Below, in pieces: positions 23,316 to 35,067 of a stretch of DNA of 64,000 bases. The DNA lies in NCBI GenBank assembly GCA_016748015.1, contig JAAOMT010000129.1:472328-536327 (forward strand). The letters are read 5' to 3'. The stretch is from Geosiphon pyriformis (Eukaryota; Glomeromycota; Glomeromycetes; Archaeosporales; Geosiphonaceae). Position 1 is the first letter of the stretch. Every line of letters starts with the position of its first letter. The position numbers and the translations under genes were made by a program. Below the pieces are notes generated by a model that was given only the letters and a program-made list of their open reading frames with translations, made no database searches and was not told where the DNA came from.

Positions 23316-23927
23316 ATGGGCAATGTATGTGAGTCAAGTAAATAATTATAATCCAAACTTCCCAATATAATTTTTACTCTGAGATGTATACGCATGAAGA
23401 TTATTCAAACATATTTCTGGGGTTAAACATAGGGGCAAAAAGCACAACATAAACGAGAACGGGCAGCCAAAGGTGGCTCTAAAGCCGGTTCTACTAGTCA
23501 GAAGAAAGTGGTAAGCTGTTTGAAATATTGTTTACGTTTTTAGGGTTTAATCAATGTTGGCTGTATAGACCGTCAAGCGAAATTATTTATTTTTTTAAGT
23601 TTTGAAAGCCTTTTTTGGAATGCTTAAAGTATTAATTTCTTAACTAATAATTGAATAATTTATTTAGAATGAGGCTGCAAAGACCATAATATGCCAAATT
23701 TGTCGTAATACCTTTTTGTGTACTGTCAGGACGAAAGCGTAAGATTCTGTTCACTTGGAGCTGTATAGATAGATAATCAAATCTTCTACAAATCTCTCAT
23801 ACAAAATTTCCGCCTCGTTGCTAACTCAAAGCCTTTGTCTCTTAGTTTGAATGAACACGCAGAGAATAAGCATAGCAAATCTTTGAATGATTGCTTTCCA
23901 GGGTTCGTGGAACTTCCCAAAGCTTAA
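23316..23927 (+). CDS. Small C2H2 zinc-finger protein (At2g23090/ZNF706-like), 79 aa
   Basis: Four exons: 23316-23324, 23433-23510, 23668-23738, 23846-23927, joined by GT-AG introns, give 240 bases and 79 residues ending in TAA. The first exon is only ATG plus two codons (MGN). The N-terminus is basic (GQKAQHKRERAAKGG), the shared start of this family. One zinc finger follows: CQIC (Cys38, Cys41), then His57 and His62 in NEHAENKH, then the conserved tail SLNDCFPGF. Similar proteins occur in plants, animals and fungi. Their role is poorly defined (a proposed RNA- or ribosome-associated function in some). All phases agree and there is no stop, so the gene looks intact. It was assembled by hand from splice signals because no exon is long enough to stand out alone. 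Confidence 0.88.
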
Positions 23928-24289
23928 TAGTATGAGAGTTAGAGCATATTAAGAGCTGCATCACCTGATTTCTGAATCATTGGGTTACATAATATTTCGG
24001 AATCAAACCATTCGAGATCGGACATTGAATATCAGATGGTGATTTTGTCTAAAATCATGAATTTATTGCTTAGCAAATTACATTATAAAATTATTAATCA
24101 TAAAGGGAAATAAAAGCATATTAGATTAATTTGATGGAGACATCAAAAATTATGGATTGAGATGTGGTGATCATTTGCTTGTCATGTTTCTTAACGCTTA
24201 ACAAGTAAATTTGATTGACAAATATTATGAAAGATACCATTACATTAGATTGATGGTTCTGATTTTTTTATCTGGTTGAAACTTGATTA
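23928..24289. other. Intergenic spacer
   Basis: 362 bases between the zinc-finger gene and the NAD+ synthetase gene. They presumably hold a terminator and a promoter, but I see no clear TATA box or other named site. Confidence 0.5.
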
Positions 24290-27200
24290 ATGGGCCACCT
24301 GATAACTGTTGCGACTTGCTCTTTGAACCAATGGGCTTTGGATTTCGAGGGAAACTTATCGAGGATCCTCGAAAGCATTCGTATTGCGAAAGAACAAGGA
24401 GCTAAAATAAGAGTTGGTCCTGAGCTAGAGATAACGTATTTTGCCGATATTTGTTACATAGCAATTGTCGAAATTGTATTTTGATTTGCTGCGCCATTTT
24501 ATACTTCTTACAGTGGATATGGATGTTTCGATCACTTTCTTGAAGGTCATCTTTCAAAAAATAATTCCTGAATTGCGTTTAAACAGATGAAGCAATTAAA
24601 TAACTTTGGGGATTACAGGAGATACTTATTTACACTCTTGGGAGATGATTGCCAAAATTTTGGAATCGAATGATACACGAGATATCTTGCTTGATATTGG
24701 AATGTAAGTCACATTTGCCATTCATGGAAATTTTTACATGAAAACTTTTTAAAGTTTTCTCCCTGGTAATTTCAACGAAAAGGCCAGTAGCTCATAAAAA
24801 TGTTAAATACAATTGCCGCCTGATCATTCTCAACGGTAAGATACTTTTAATCCGGCCGAAAATATATTTGGCAAATGATGGAAATTATCGTGAGTTGAGA
24901 TACTTTGTCCCGTGGTCGAAACCGAGGCATGTTGAACAATATTATCTTCCTCGCATAATCAAGAATCTGACCGGTCAGGTATGCTTCTTGTTGATTATCT
25001 ATGTGAGATTCTGTTTGAAATTTGAAATTTTGATTTTTTGGAATTATCTTAATCCTTTGTTTAGTCTACAGTTCCCATCGGCAATGCAGTGATTGCAACC
25101 CTCGACACGTGTGTCGGAATTGAGTTATGTGAAGAGCTTTTCACTCCGAATAGGTATCATTCTTCACACGTTCAATTTTGTATCCTTAATTATTTTAATA
25201 AATTAATCAATTTTTGTCCTTTTTGATCTAGTCCTCATATTGAAATGTGTCTAGATGGGGTTGAAATAATTACAAATAGTAGTGGTAGTCATCATGAATT
25301 AAGAAAGCTTTATCGAAGGGTGGATTTGATCAAAGAGGCTACACTAAAGGTCACGATAAATCATTGCCTTATTTGAAAAAAAGCCTAAACTGTATTTCAT
25401 TGATATTAAATTTTATCAATCAAAGAATGGAGGAGTTTATCTCTACGCAAATCAGCAAGGTTGTGATGGGGATAGACTTTACTATGATGGTTGTGCTTTG
25501 ATCGCTGTAAATGGTCGAATTGTTGCCCAGGGCTCGCAATTTTCACTGAAGGATGTCGTGAGTACACAAATCACGCAATTTTACTGTTTTGCAATTATTT
25601 ATACTTTTCATGGTTTAGGAAGTCATAACTGCTACTATTGACATGGAAGATATACGTTCTCATCGTAGCATCAGTAGCCGTGGTATACAAGCGTCAAGAG
25701 TTGATGCCTATCAAAGATTTGAGGCTGAAATAGAATTTTCAGATCCCCAGTTGAATGCAAAAACAAAAATTCGGCCAACAGAACCAATTAATGAGCTTTA
25801 TCACACTCCTGAGGAAGAAATTGCGTAAGATCAAGCGCCTCTTTTTTGAAATCCTGTTTCCCTTATCTTTTATATTCGATCATATAATAATGATAAATTT
25901 CTTAGCTTAGGACCTGCTTGTTGGTTATGGGACTATCTTCGACGTTCAAAAACAAGTGGTTATTTCTTGCCTCTCAGCGGAGGAATTGATAGTTGTGCTA
26001 CAGCGACGATTGTACATTCTATGTGTCGCTTGGTTGTGGATGGAGCTGCTAAAGGAGGTACTTTAATTTTATATTAACCAGTAGATTGAGAAACTAAATC
26101 TCATATCTAAAATGGAAAAATAAGATAAAAAGGTAATACTCGACGCTAGAAGAATCGCAGGAGAACCAGATGATTCGGATTATATACCTGGTGACTCAAA
26201 AGAGTTTGCAAGGTAAGTCTAAAATTTTTATTTTCATTTTTATTTTTATTACAAAATGTTAAATTTTTAATCGATAAATTTAATCCTTCAGTCGCATCTT
26301 TCACACCTGTTATATGGGGACTGAGAACTCTACCAAGCAAACTCGCGAGCGTGCAAAGCATTTAGCCAATGCTATTGGGAGGTATCTGACTATTTGCTTT
26401 CGGGTTTACTCTTTAGAAATCGAAATTCTCTTTGCCCCTAAATAAAAAATCAACTTTTATTTTGTAAAAACAGCTATCATGTTGATTTTAACATGGATGA
26501 TGCAGTTAAGGCAATTCATTTTCTTTTTTCTACTGTCACTAAAAAAACCCCAAAATATCGAGCCCATGGTGGATCTAATGTCGAAAATTTAGCACTTCAG
26601 AATATTCAGGTTTGGGAAAGCCTTGACACCTTGGTTTCGCCGCCATTTATAATTAAATGATTATTAACTCATTATATCGATATAAGGCCCGATTACGAAT
26701 GGTACTGGCATATCTTTTTGCCCAACTCCTGCCTTGGGTGAGAAACCGAAGTGGCTCACTTCTAGTGCTTGGGAGTGCAAATGTTGATGAATGGTAAGGT
26801 TCGATCATAAATATTTGAAAAAATTTTAATCAAACGATTTGCAATCGCAACTGATCAGAGCTGAGGTGACGATAGTTTAAGAGGATATTTGACCAAATAC
26901 GATTGCTCAAGTGCCGATATCAATCCCATCGGCGCGATCAGTAAAAGAGATTTGCGTCAATTCATTGCATATGCTAAACACAAATTCGATCTCCCCATAT
27001 TGGATGAGTATGTTTCTCTGATTATTTGATTATCAACGAATAAGTGAGTAACCTTCTATTTTTTATAACAAGATTTTTAAATGCTACTCCAACTGCTGAA
27101 CTTGAGCCAATCACTAATAATTATGCACAATCAGACGAGGTGAATTTCAATAGTTCGTTTTATTGTATTCTCCTATGGTTCACCTTATTAAAAGTCTCTT

Positions 27201-27616
27201 GAACAGGTGGACATGGGCATGACTTATGATGAGCTTTCAATATTTGGACGACTCAGAAAGATTGGAAAATGTGGGCCTTTTTCCATGTTTTCAAAGCTTG
27301 TTCATGAATGGGGTAAAGAGTTGCGACCAACCGAGGTAAAATTATCTAGATTTTTTACTCGATTTTGAGTTATTAAATATATCGAATAAGCTCATATTTT
27401 ATGGTGATACAGGTGGCTGAAAAGGTGAAACGATTCTTTTATTATTATTCGATCAATCGCCACAAGATGACCACCTTGACTCCATCTTATCATGCCGAAT
27501 CGTACAGTCCCGATGATAATCGATTCGATCTGAGACCTTTCCTTTATAATGCCGAATGGACGTGGCAGTTTGGGAAAGTGGACGCGTTAGCACGGAAAAT
27601 GGAAAAAGAAAACTAA
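24290..27616 (+). CDS. QNS1: Glutamine-dependent NAD+ synthetase, 17 exons, 702 aa
   Basis: Makes NAD+ from nicotinic acid adenine dinucleotide, ATP and glutamine, the last step of de novo and Preiss-Handler synthesis. Exons: 24290-24435, 24514-24545, 24619-24703, 24783-24978, 25065-25153, 25232-25349, 25426-25557, 25619-25824, 25906-26057, 26125-26212, 26292-26381, 26474-26609, 26687-26793, 26876-27007, 27073-27139, 27207-27335, 27413-27616. All introns are GT-AG and phases agree. The N-terminal nitrilase-type glutaminase has Glu45 (GPELEITGYGC), Lys114 ([14 protein letters not shown]) and Cys175 (ELCEELF). The C-terminal synthetase has the SGGIDS loop at about 359-364 and later [17 protein letters not shown] and [19 protein letters not shown]. 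Length and both ends match the fungal enzyme (about 714 aa in yeast). No damage is seen. The downstream neighbour starts 134 bases away on the same strand. Confidence 0.96.
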
Positions 27617-27749
27617 TAATTTTCACGATCAATAGAAAAATCAACATAGATCCTCCCTTTCATAGCTTAAGAAACTATCAATTTTATCAGTCAAATACAA
27701 ATAAAAATTCCACTTTCAAAGACCTGCTATACTCTTTTTTCTAATTCAT

Positions 27750-29286
27750 ATGTCTTCCGTACCACTACAACAGCTACAACAGCATGAGTTTGGACGCTCC
27801 ATGCGCTCTCAATTCTATCTTGAAGAAGGCTATATATCCCTAAATCATGGCTCATATGGAACCTACCCTAGAAAAGTGCGTGATTCTTTACATAACTTTC
27901 AAAATATAGCAGAAGCGGCGCCTGATAAATGGTTTAGGAGGGACTTAGCCCTCGAGTTATCAAAGGCAAGAGCTGAGGTTGCTCAATTTGTCAACACCGA
28001 CACAAATGAAATCGTATTTGTTCAGAATACAACTACTGCCATCAATTCAGTTTTAAAAAGTTTGAGGTATGAGGTTGGGGACAAGGTTTGTGTGCGAGTG
28101 TATTGTTGGATACGAAAAAAAAACAGGCAATTTATTAAATGGAATTTTAAAAGATCTAAGGTTGTCTTTATCTTATTTCCCTGTTAAACAACTAACGATA
28201 ATTTATTTTCAATACTGTTGTGTAAAGTTATTATTTCTTTCTACGATTTATAGCGCTCTGAGAGAATTGATGTATTTTATTCGAGATTCAAGCGAGGGAA
28301 AAGTTTCTTTGATTGAAATTGAAGTCAACTATCCCATATCAAATAAAGATTTAATTGGGCGAATCGTCAAAAACATAGAGGACGAGAAAAGGAAGCCAAA
28401 TTCGAGAATAAAGTTAGCTCTAATAGATGCTATATCTTCTTTACCAGGTTTTTTTTATTTCGATTTATTTTCAATCTTATGCGATTTATCTCTTTTATAT
28501 TGAGGGGACCCTTTTGCTTGTAGGTGTAGTTGTACCTTTTCAACAAATTATCCCTCTTCTGAGAAAACATAATATTCTATCTGTTATTGATGGTGCTCAT
28601 TCGATTGGACAAATACCGCTGAATCTCAAAACTCTTGATCCCGATTTTTTTGCGACAAATTGTCACAAGTGGCTTTTTACTGCTCGAGGTTCTGCGATCT
28701 TGTATGTTCCGTTTAGAAATCAAAAGCATATACATCATGCCATAACAAGTGCCGATTATAATAACGGCTTTGTGAATGAATTCGGTTGGGTGGGTACGCA
28801 GGATTTTAGGTTTGTTGAAGTGCTCATGATTTTCCAAAATAACATTTTAAATCGTTCGAAATTGGGTGCTTAACTTTTGGTTCACATCTTTGAAGCTCCT
28901 ATTTGACAATCAGTGCCGCACTCGAGTTTCGGCGAAATATAGGTGGCGAAGCTCGAATTCAAGAATATTGCAACCGATTAGCAGTTAGTGGTGGTAAATT
29001 GATTGCCTCAATCCTTGGGACAGAGATAATAGGGCCTGAATATCTCATTGCTCACATGGTAAATATTCGACTTCCAATCTCGATATCGAATTCACTGTTC
29101 AATGAGGTCGATTTCGTAAAGATTTTGTTTACTCGTTATAATTGCATGATCGCATTATTTAAGCATGCTGGGTTCTGGTACGTTAGAGCAAGTGCCCAGA
29201 TATACACAGATCTTCGAGATTTTGAATACATTGGCACCACTTTGAAAGAAATTTGTGCTACTTTTACAAATACAAGCAAATTATAA
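27750..29286 (+). CDS. PLP-dependent aminotransferase class V (isopenicillin-N-epimerase-like), 410 aa
   Basis: Exons 27750-28085, 28228-28447, 28524-28809 and 28896-29286 (GT-AG introns, phases consistent) give 410 residues. The start MSSVPLQQLQQHEFG leads into YISLNHGSYGTYPRKV, the substrate-side motif of the epimerase-like branch of class V enzymes. VQNTTTAINSVLKSL fits the cofactor phosphate region. DGAHSIGQIPL (Asp208, His211) contacts the pyridine ring, and NCHKWLFTARGSA holds the Schiff-base Lys234. The end FWYVRASAQIYTDLRDFEYIG is typical. Eukaryotic relatives are annotated as isopenicillin N epimerase-like, cysteine desulfhydrase-like or simply aminotransferase V. The sequence does not decide the substrate, and antibiotic synthesis should not be assumed. 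It is tandem with the NAD+ synthetase gene but there is no evidence of joint function. Confidence 0.92.
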
Positions 29287-29640
29287 AGACCACCATGTGA
29301 TCATATAAAATATTATAACTAATTTAATGACCCATGCTTCACCTTAATTTCATTTTTAATCAAAATTGAGTTAGGTTTTGCAATAAATTATTACAATAAA
29401 TATAAAAATAGTAATAACATTATAATATAATATATATACATATTTATATTAAATAAAATAAATAAAAGTTGTTTTTTATTATATAATTATTTTAACATTG
29501 TTTTAATTTTATTATACTTAAATAAATATATTATATTATAATATTGGTATTAAAAATTCTGAAGTTTTATTAAACATTCAAATTTTTTCAAGTTTTAATG
29601 TTTTTAGTAAAAACTTTATTAAAAGATTATTTTATTGAAA
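29287..29640. other. Downstream spacer of the host gene island
   Basis: AT-rich, no open frame. It contains the presumed 3' end of the aminotransferase gene. Composition changes gradually towards the flanking repeat DNA. Confidence 0.5.
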
Positions 29641-30233
29641 TCAACACAATATTTTTTATTTATTTATTTAATAAGTACAGTTTAACTATTATTTATTACA
29701 ATAAAACCATATAAAGTTCTAAAATAAGTATAACTTATGCTTTTTTACATGTAATCAGTTACTTGAGCCAAACAAAACTACATTATATGTTAATATTATG
29801 AATAATATAAACACTATTGTATAACTTAAACAATATTAATAACAAAGAAAATTTTGTGGCAAAATTAATTAAAATTTTTTTAATAAAATTCAAAATATAA
29901 ATATTTTTATTAAAATATTGAGATAATAATATTACAAATTGGACTAACAAGATAAAACAGAATTATATAGTAATAAAATTAATCAAAAAAAAATTCAACT
30001 TCAAAGAGCAAATTAAATTAGTATAAATTTAATATATAAGATCAATCTTATAAATATCTTAATTTTTATTCTTTTTAAAAAATAACAAAAAAATCTGAAA
30101 ATAAAAAAATAGTCTGTACTGTTAACAAAAAATAACATATTATTATAATTTTATGTCTTATATTAGCATTTTTAAAATTTAATATTAGGTATTAATTGTA
30201 TTTTTTAATAATATTTATTTAATAATATTTAAA
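29640..30233 (-). mobile_element. AT-decayed LINE 3'-end relic
   Basis: Bases 29670-29785 follow the LINE 3' untranslated end (aataagtacagtttaacta..., tttttacatgtaatcagttacttgagcc) with C-to-T and G-to-A replacements, in minus orientation as in L2. The rest to 30233 is AT-rich and unassigned. It marks the right border of the host gene island. Confidence 0.6.
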
Positions 30234-30378
30234 ACTAACAATTATTTTTTTTTTATTAACATTTAACAAGTGAAGTCCAAACACTGCTTAGTGCAATACA
30301 TTATACAAATAATCTAAACTAGGTGTGAATCATGCATTATCTACATGTGACCAGCCACTCGGACCAATCAAAACAACA

Positions 30379-33300
30379 CTAAGCACCTATATGAACAGAA
30401 ATCTCATCCCCTATGCCTGAAAAAAACAAACAAGACTTACGGAATCCAAAACCAATACCAATCGCTTCAGCAACACTCAGTAGCCAAGTCACACCAGATG
30501 ACAGCCCTAAAGAAAGCCCAGAAATCGAGACAGAAACTGACCCATCACATAGAATAAGCCTATTCTTTTCCATAAAAGCACAGTGCTTGGCACGAACCAA
30601 CCAAATGTCTTCCCAAAAAGCCAAGCTAAACTCACGCACAAAAGCCACAATGTTCTGACCCACTATCCTGGAATCCTTAAAGACAGAAACAGACTCACGA
30701 AACCAATCTTTGAAAACAAAACCTTTGCATAAAGCAGTACTAACTGAAATGTCAGATACACAAGTAGACATCAGCTGCGAGACACCTGAAAAAGAATGAG
30801 CCAAACCGGAGCACACACCCCAAACTGCTGCATGAGTGTCCAACAACTGAGCATGACTATTGGCATCAAATGAACAAGAAAACACATGGTCTGAGACCTC
30901 GACATCACTGCAAAACAAACACATCACACTGGGGTATCACTTATTATAAAGCCACTTACACATGGCAACAGGGAGCCGATAGTGCAATGCTTTTATAAAG
31001 TAAGTCCAGAAACCAGCAGTCCACTTGCTAGTGAAGCCAGCAGCCATGTGAGAATCCGGATGCCAAACCAGTGATGATCTAAACCAATCAATATCTGTAC
31101 GCAGACTATCCACCACTACCTCCATACCACAACTGATTTCCCAATGTGCACAATGAACTGACCAAAAAATATCCCAAACAAAATGTCTAGAATTACCAGA
31201 AATGGCTGCTCCCCCACCCCTAAGATAGCGTTCATCGACAGAATAGGGCAGATGTCAACCAAAGAGAGCTGCAGCCCTGGCCAACTTATCAGCTCGTTCA
31301 TTGCCTAAAACCCCTGAGTGTCTTTTTACCTTACACCAATTAACTTTTAAATTCTTACGATGAATGACATTAACAATATGGCAGTGTTCAATCCAACACC
31401 AATTCCTAAAATCTGGGCAAACCAATTCCATTTCCAACTTGCAAGTGTTCAAAGCAGCCTGACTGTCTGAGAACAAGTCAACCGAGCAAGAAGAAGGGAC
31501 ACACTCAAGCGCCAGAGCAATAGCCTGCAGTTCCATCAAGATAGAAGACATCAAACCAGATATTCCCACATCCAAATCCATACCAATATCCTCAAAGAAA
31601 ACAGCAGCCCCAGCTTTCATATCAACAGTCCCTAAATCACTTAGAGATCCATCTGTGTAAACAAAAAAATGACCAACATTAGAATTGAATAAACCAGTGC
31701 CAATGACACCAAACTCATGAGACCAAAGAACATTTGAAGAGCCGCGATCAGCCAAAAGCATGGAGTAGACAGGAAGAGAAGACACGCCACCAAGAAAACG
31801 AACTGACAGCTCAAACCAGACAGGAACCGGACCATGTGGGTCTAACCACTTCCACCGTTTGAAGGTCTTCTACTCGAAAACAGTTCCATTTTGGTCCCGT
31901 AGCTGGTCTATGAAAGCAATCCTATAATGCCAAAGTAAAGAGTCACTTTTGACATAATTTAATTCACCAAGAACAAGAGACATAGAAGTTCCACCCCAAT
32001 GACAAAAAGTGCTAGTCAGAGAGCCACCCAACGACAAATCACACCCAGAGAAAATATGCACCACACCCGCCAGAAAATTGTTTAAAGGATTGACTTTGAC
32101 ACGAACCGGACACTGCAACAGATGTAGCGGGTGCCAGTAGAGGACCTGCATATCATGTGACTGGTGAGAAAATAGACGCCCCAAAATCCCAACAGAATTT
32201 GTGAAAGAAACAACTGAAGCCAACTTGCTCTCAGCTTGAACTTGCTCAAAAGTCTTCAAACCATACAGAGAAGGATAATGAATCGCATCATTGGGGAAAT
32301 CACGTGGCAAACCAGACTTAGATCTCAAGTTCTTACAAATCAAAGTGTTCCACATTCTACAAGAACTAATAAGAATGTAACTGAACTGTGTTCTATATCC
32401 AATGATAGGAAAGAGGACCACTGAAACCAAATATGAAAGTTGCTTATTAGATATTGCCTTTTTCAGGACTAAACTAGAAAAAAACCGGACATCAGAATGC
32501 GTCTTAGCCAAACTAGGCTTCGAAAGACCCTCAGTTAACAAATAGATCCCCAAATAGCGATGCGATTCCTCCTTCTTAGCGATAGAAATAGGTGACCTGC
32601 TGATCAGCAAAGAGGAAGCCATACCATCACAATTGATGAAAATGGCAACAGTTTTATCATTATTAATCAAGATGTCATTGATATTGAAAAATTCACTAAC
32701 AACGTTAAGAATGTGTTGTGTGACACTTTGACTGCTGTCAACCCATATAGTATCATCAACAAAGGCATCCGCTGCAAAAAATGAAGATACATCAGCTTGA
32801 GACTCAGCACAACCACATCCAGAAATAACATGAGAATTAAATCTATAGCCACACCCATCCGCCTGTCTCTTAACTTTACACAAAAGGGGATCATAAAATA
32901 TGCACCAGAGGAGTGGTGAGAACACCTCCCCCTGGTCCAAGTCATCATGTACCACATACCCATCCGTCAAACCAAAATCTGGCATAACTCTGTTAATGCA
33001 ACCACTGTAGATGCCGCCAAAGAACCTAATGAATCTGCTATACATCTTTATTCTAACCAAACTGTCCTGAAGGTGTTTCCACCCAACAGAATCATAAACT
33101 TTCTGCATGTCTTACAAGACCAACTAAAGCTCATGATTTTTCTCCAAAGCATCTTCAATAACCAAATCAATGGCAAAAATGGAAAACTGTGTTGTTGTAC
33201 CCTTTAAAACCAAAAAATTGTCCCCACGCAGAACATCAAAAATATTACAAGCCAATGAGATCCTATCTGAAAAAATCTTAGAAAGAATCTTGCAGGCAGT

Positions 33301-35067
33301 TTCAATCAAGACAATAGGTTGGGTGTTCATAAGAACCCCTTTCTACTCATACAGCTTAGGGATTATTGAGACCCAGGCTTCCTTCCAAGCACTAGGTATT
33401 GACTCATGAATCAAACAAGAATTTAAAAGCACCAAAAGCATGTCCAAAATTGATCTGTCACAGTGTTTCCAGAGCTCATTCAAAATTCCAGAAAGACCAG
33501 CAGTCTTGCCCTCAGGCAGACCAGAAACCACACTGAACAACTCATTGAAACCAACAGGACACATTAGACCAGAAAATGCACCATCAAAAACATACTCTTA
33601 AGGCTTATACTGGCAAGACCAAATATTGGAGATATCTGGCACCACCTTACGCTTCCTGGTCCAGCCTTCCATGATCCCATCCACCCTAGCCTTGACTGAG
33701 CTGGGCTCCAAAATCAACTCGTCACCCACAACCAGATGATCCAGTACCACTTTGCAAAAGGGACGCTCCAAAACACTCCTAATAGTGTGACCCTTGTTTG
33801 ATTCGAAACTTTCCATTCTTTTATCAATAGCTGCCCTAATATGGGATTTCTCAGCACGTTTAGATTCCAGCAACTTAGCAGAGTGGTAAGACTTCCTTGC
33901 CTTAGCCAGAACTGAGCAAATCCTGTCAAAACTGGAGTTTAAAAGAAATAAAAACTTCACCACCGAAGCACCATTGACATTGAGCTTTTCCCATGTATTT
34001 AACAACGACACAAATTCCACACTAGACAACAAACAAGACACCTTAACCAGCTTGGATATCAGCAATTCAAGCTTGTGAAACCTAGAAGAACTCTTGGTAA
34101 AAACCTCATCATAACTCTTAAACCATTTCTTTTTGAATGTTCCAACTGCTGAGAGAACCATTACTTTGCGTACAATGTCCCACATAGCATCCAAATCTGA
34201 AGATTCCGCAGAAGCAGCAAAATTACTCGAGAACATTAGGCCATTGGCCAACATAGCATTCATAAAATTGTTCCACTCTTTCTTGCCAGCATTCCCGAAA
34301 TTGAACTTCCAACAATCTTTATTAGCCTGCTTGTGTATCGAATTCAGCTAAGAGTCAAGCAAGCCACCCAAACCCACAGAAACAGAAACAGTCTTATGAT
34401 CAGTATCAAAAAAGTCCTCAACCCCAGTCACACCACGATCCATCACAGCATTGACCAAGCTTGAAGAGACAAACATATAGTCAATAGTCTTGACAACACC
34501 ACGAGAGTTACCCCATGTCGGCGTCTTTGTAAGCACACTTCCACCCAAGGCATTAACCAGACCCAGATCAAAGCACTTTTTGAAACTGGCACTCTTACAA
34601 ACGCCATCCTCATTGAAATCGCCACCTAAGACCACAAAAGAAAATTCATTTACCGCCTTAGCAATCAAAGAATTGATGTTGCCAGCCTGTGAGAATCGGA
34701 CACTTGAAGAGGCACCAGCGTAGAGACCCAAAATAGAAACTGAAAGTTTATTTTTGAAGAGAAGTCTGACAGAGAGGAGCTGGCCGGGCACTTCAGAAAC
34801 CTTGAAAACATGCCTTGCCAAAGAAGAATTCATGACGATTAACACCCCAGCACCCAAAAAACCAGAATCCAGACTAGAAGTAAAAACCCAAACACCATCA
34901 AATTTGTTGGCCAACCACGGACAAACTTTCCCTTTAAGCTTTGACTCAGTGAAAATAGAAACTAAATTGCCCATATTCCTATGCCAACGAATGACATCAT
35001 CTTGCTTTGCAGGATTGTTCAACCCATGAACATTACACGTAACAATTTTCTACACCAGACCACTCAT
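30379..35067 (-). pseudogene. LINE ORF2 of L2 (endonuclease, RT, RNase H, zinc motif), in-frame stops
   Basis: About 1560 codons all in one frame from the ATG at 35067 (overlapping the ORF1 stop as ATGA). Endonuclease 35022-34348 (TESKLKGK, GGDFNEDG, TIDYMF, DTDHK). RT 34263-31870 with GLSGILNELWK, NTQPIVLIETACKIL, LDQGEVFSPLLW and intact AFVDDTIW (about 32745-32768). RNase H 31785-31255 with YTDGS, ELQAIALALE, FSDSQAALN and KRHSGVLGNERADKLAR. C-terminal CLFCSDVEVSDHVFSC at 30927-30880. At least eight stops divide it. Stops near 35052, 33343, 33124 and 31870 sit where L1 has Trp, and that at 34348 where L1 has Gln, so single G-to-A or C-to-T events explain them. No frameshift was needed. Confidence 0.9.

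Noticed and set aside
27453-27647. Minus-strand ORF over the last exon of the NAD+ synthetase gene
   Set aside because: Antisense to a strongly conserved exon, no homology recognised.
27750-29286. A beta-lactam biosynthesis gene from the epimerase-like similarity
   Set aside because: The class V family is broad, no other pathway gene is nearby and the motifs seen do not determine the substrate.
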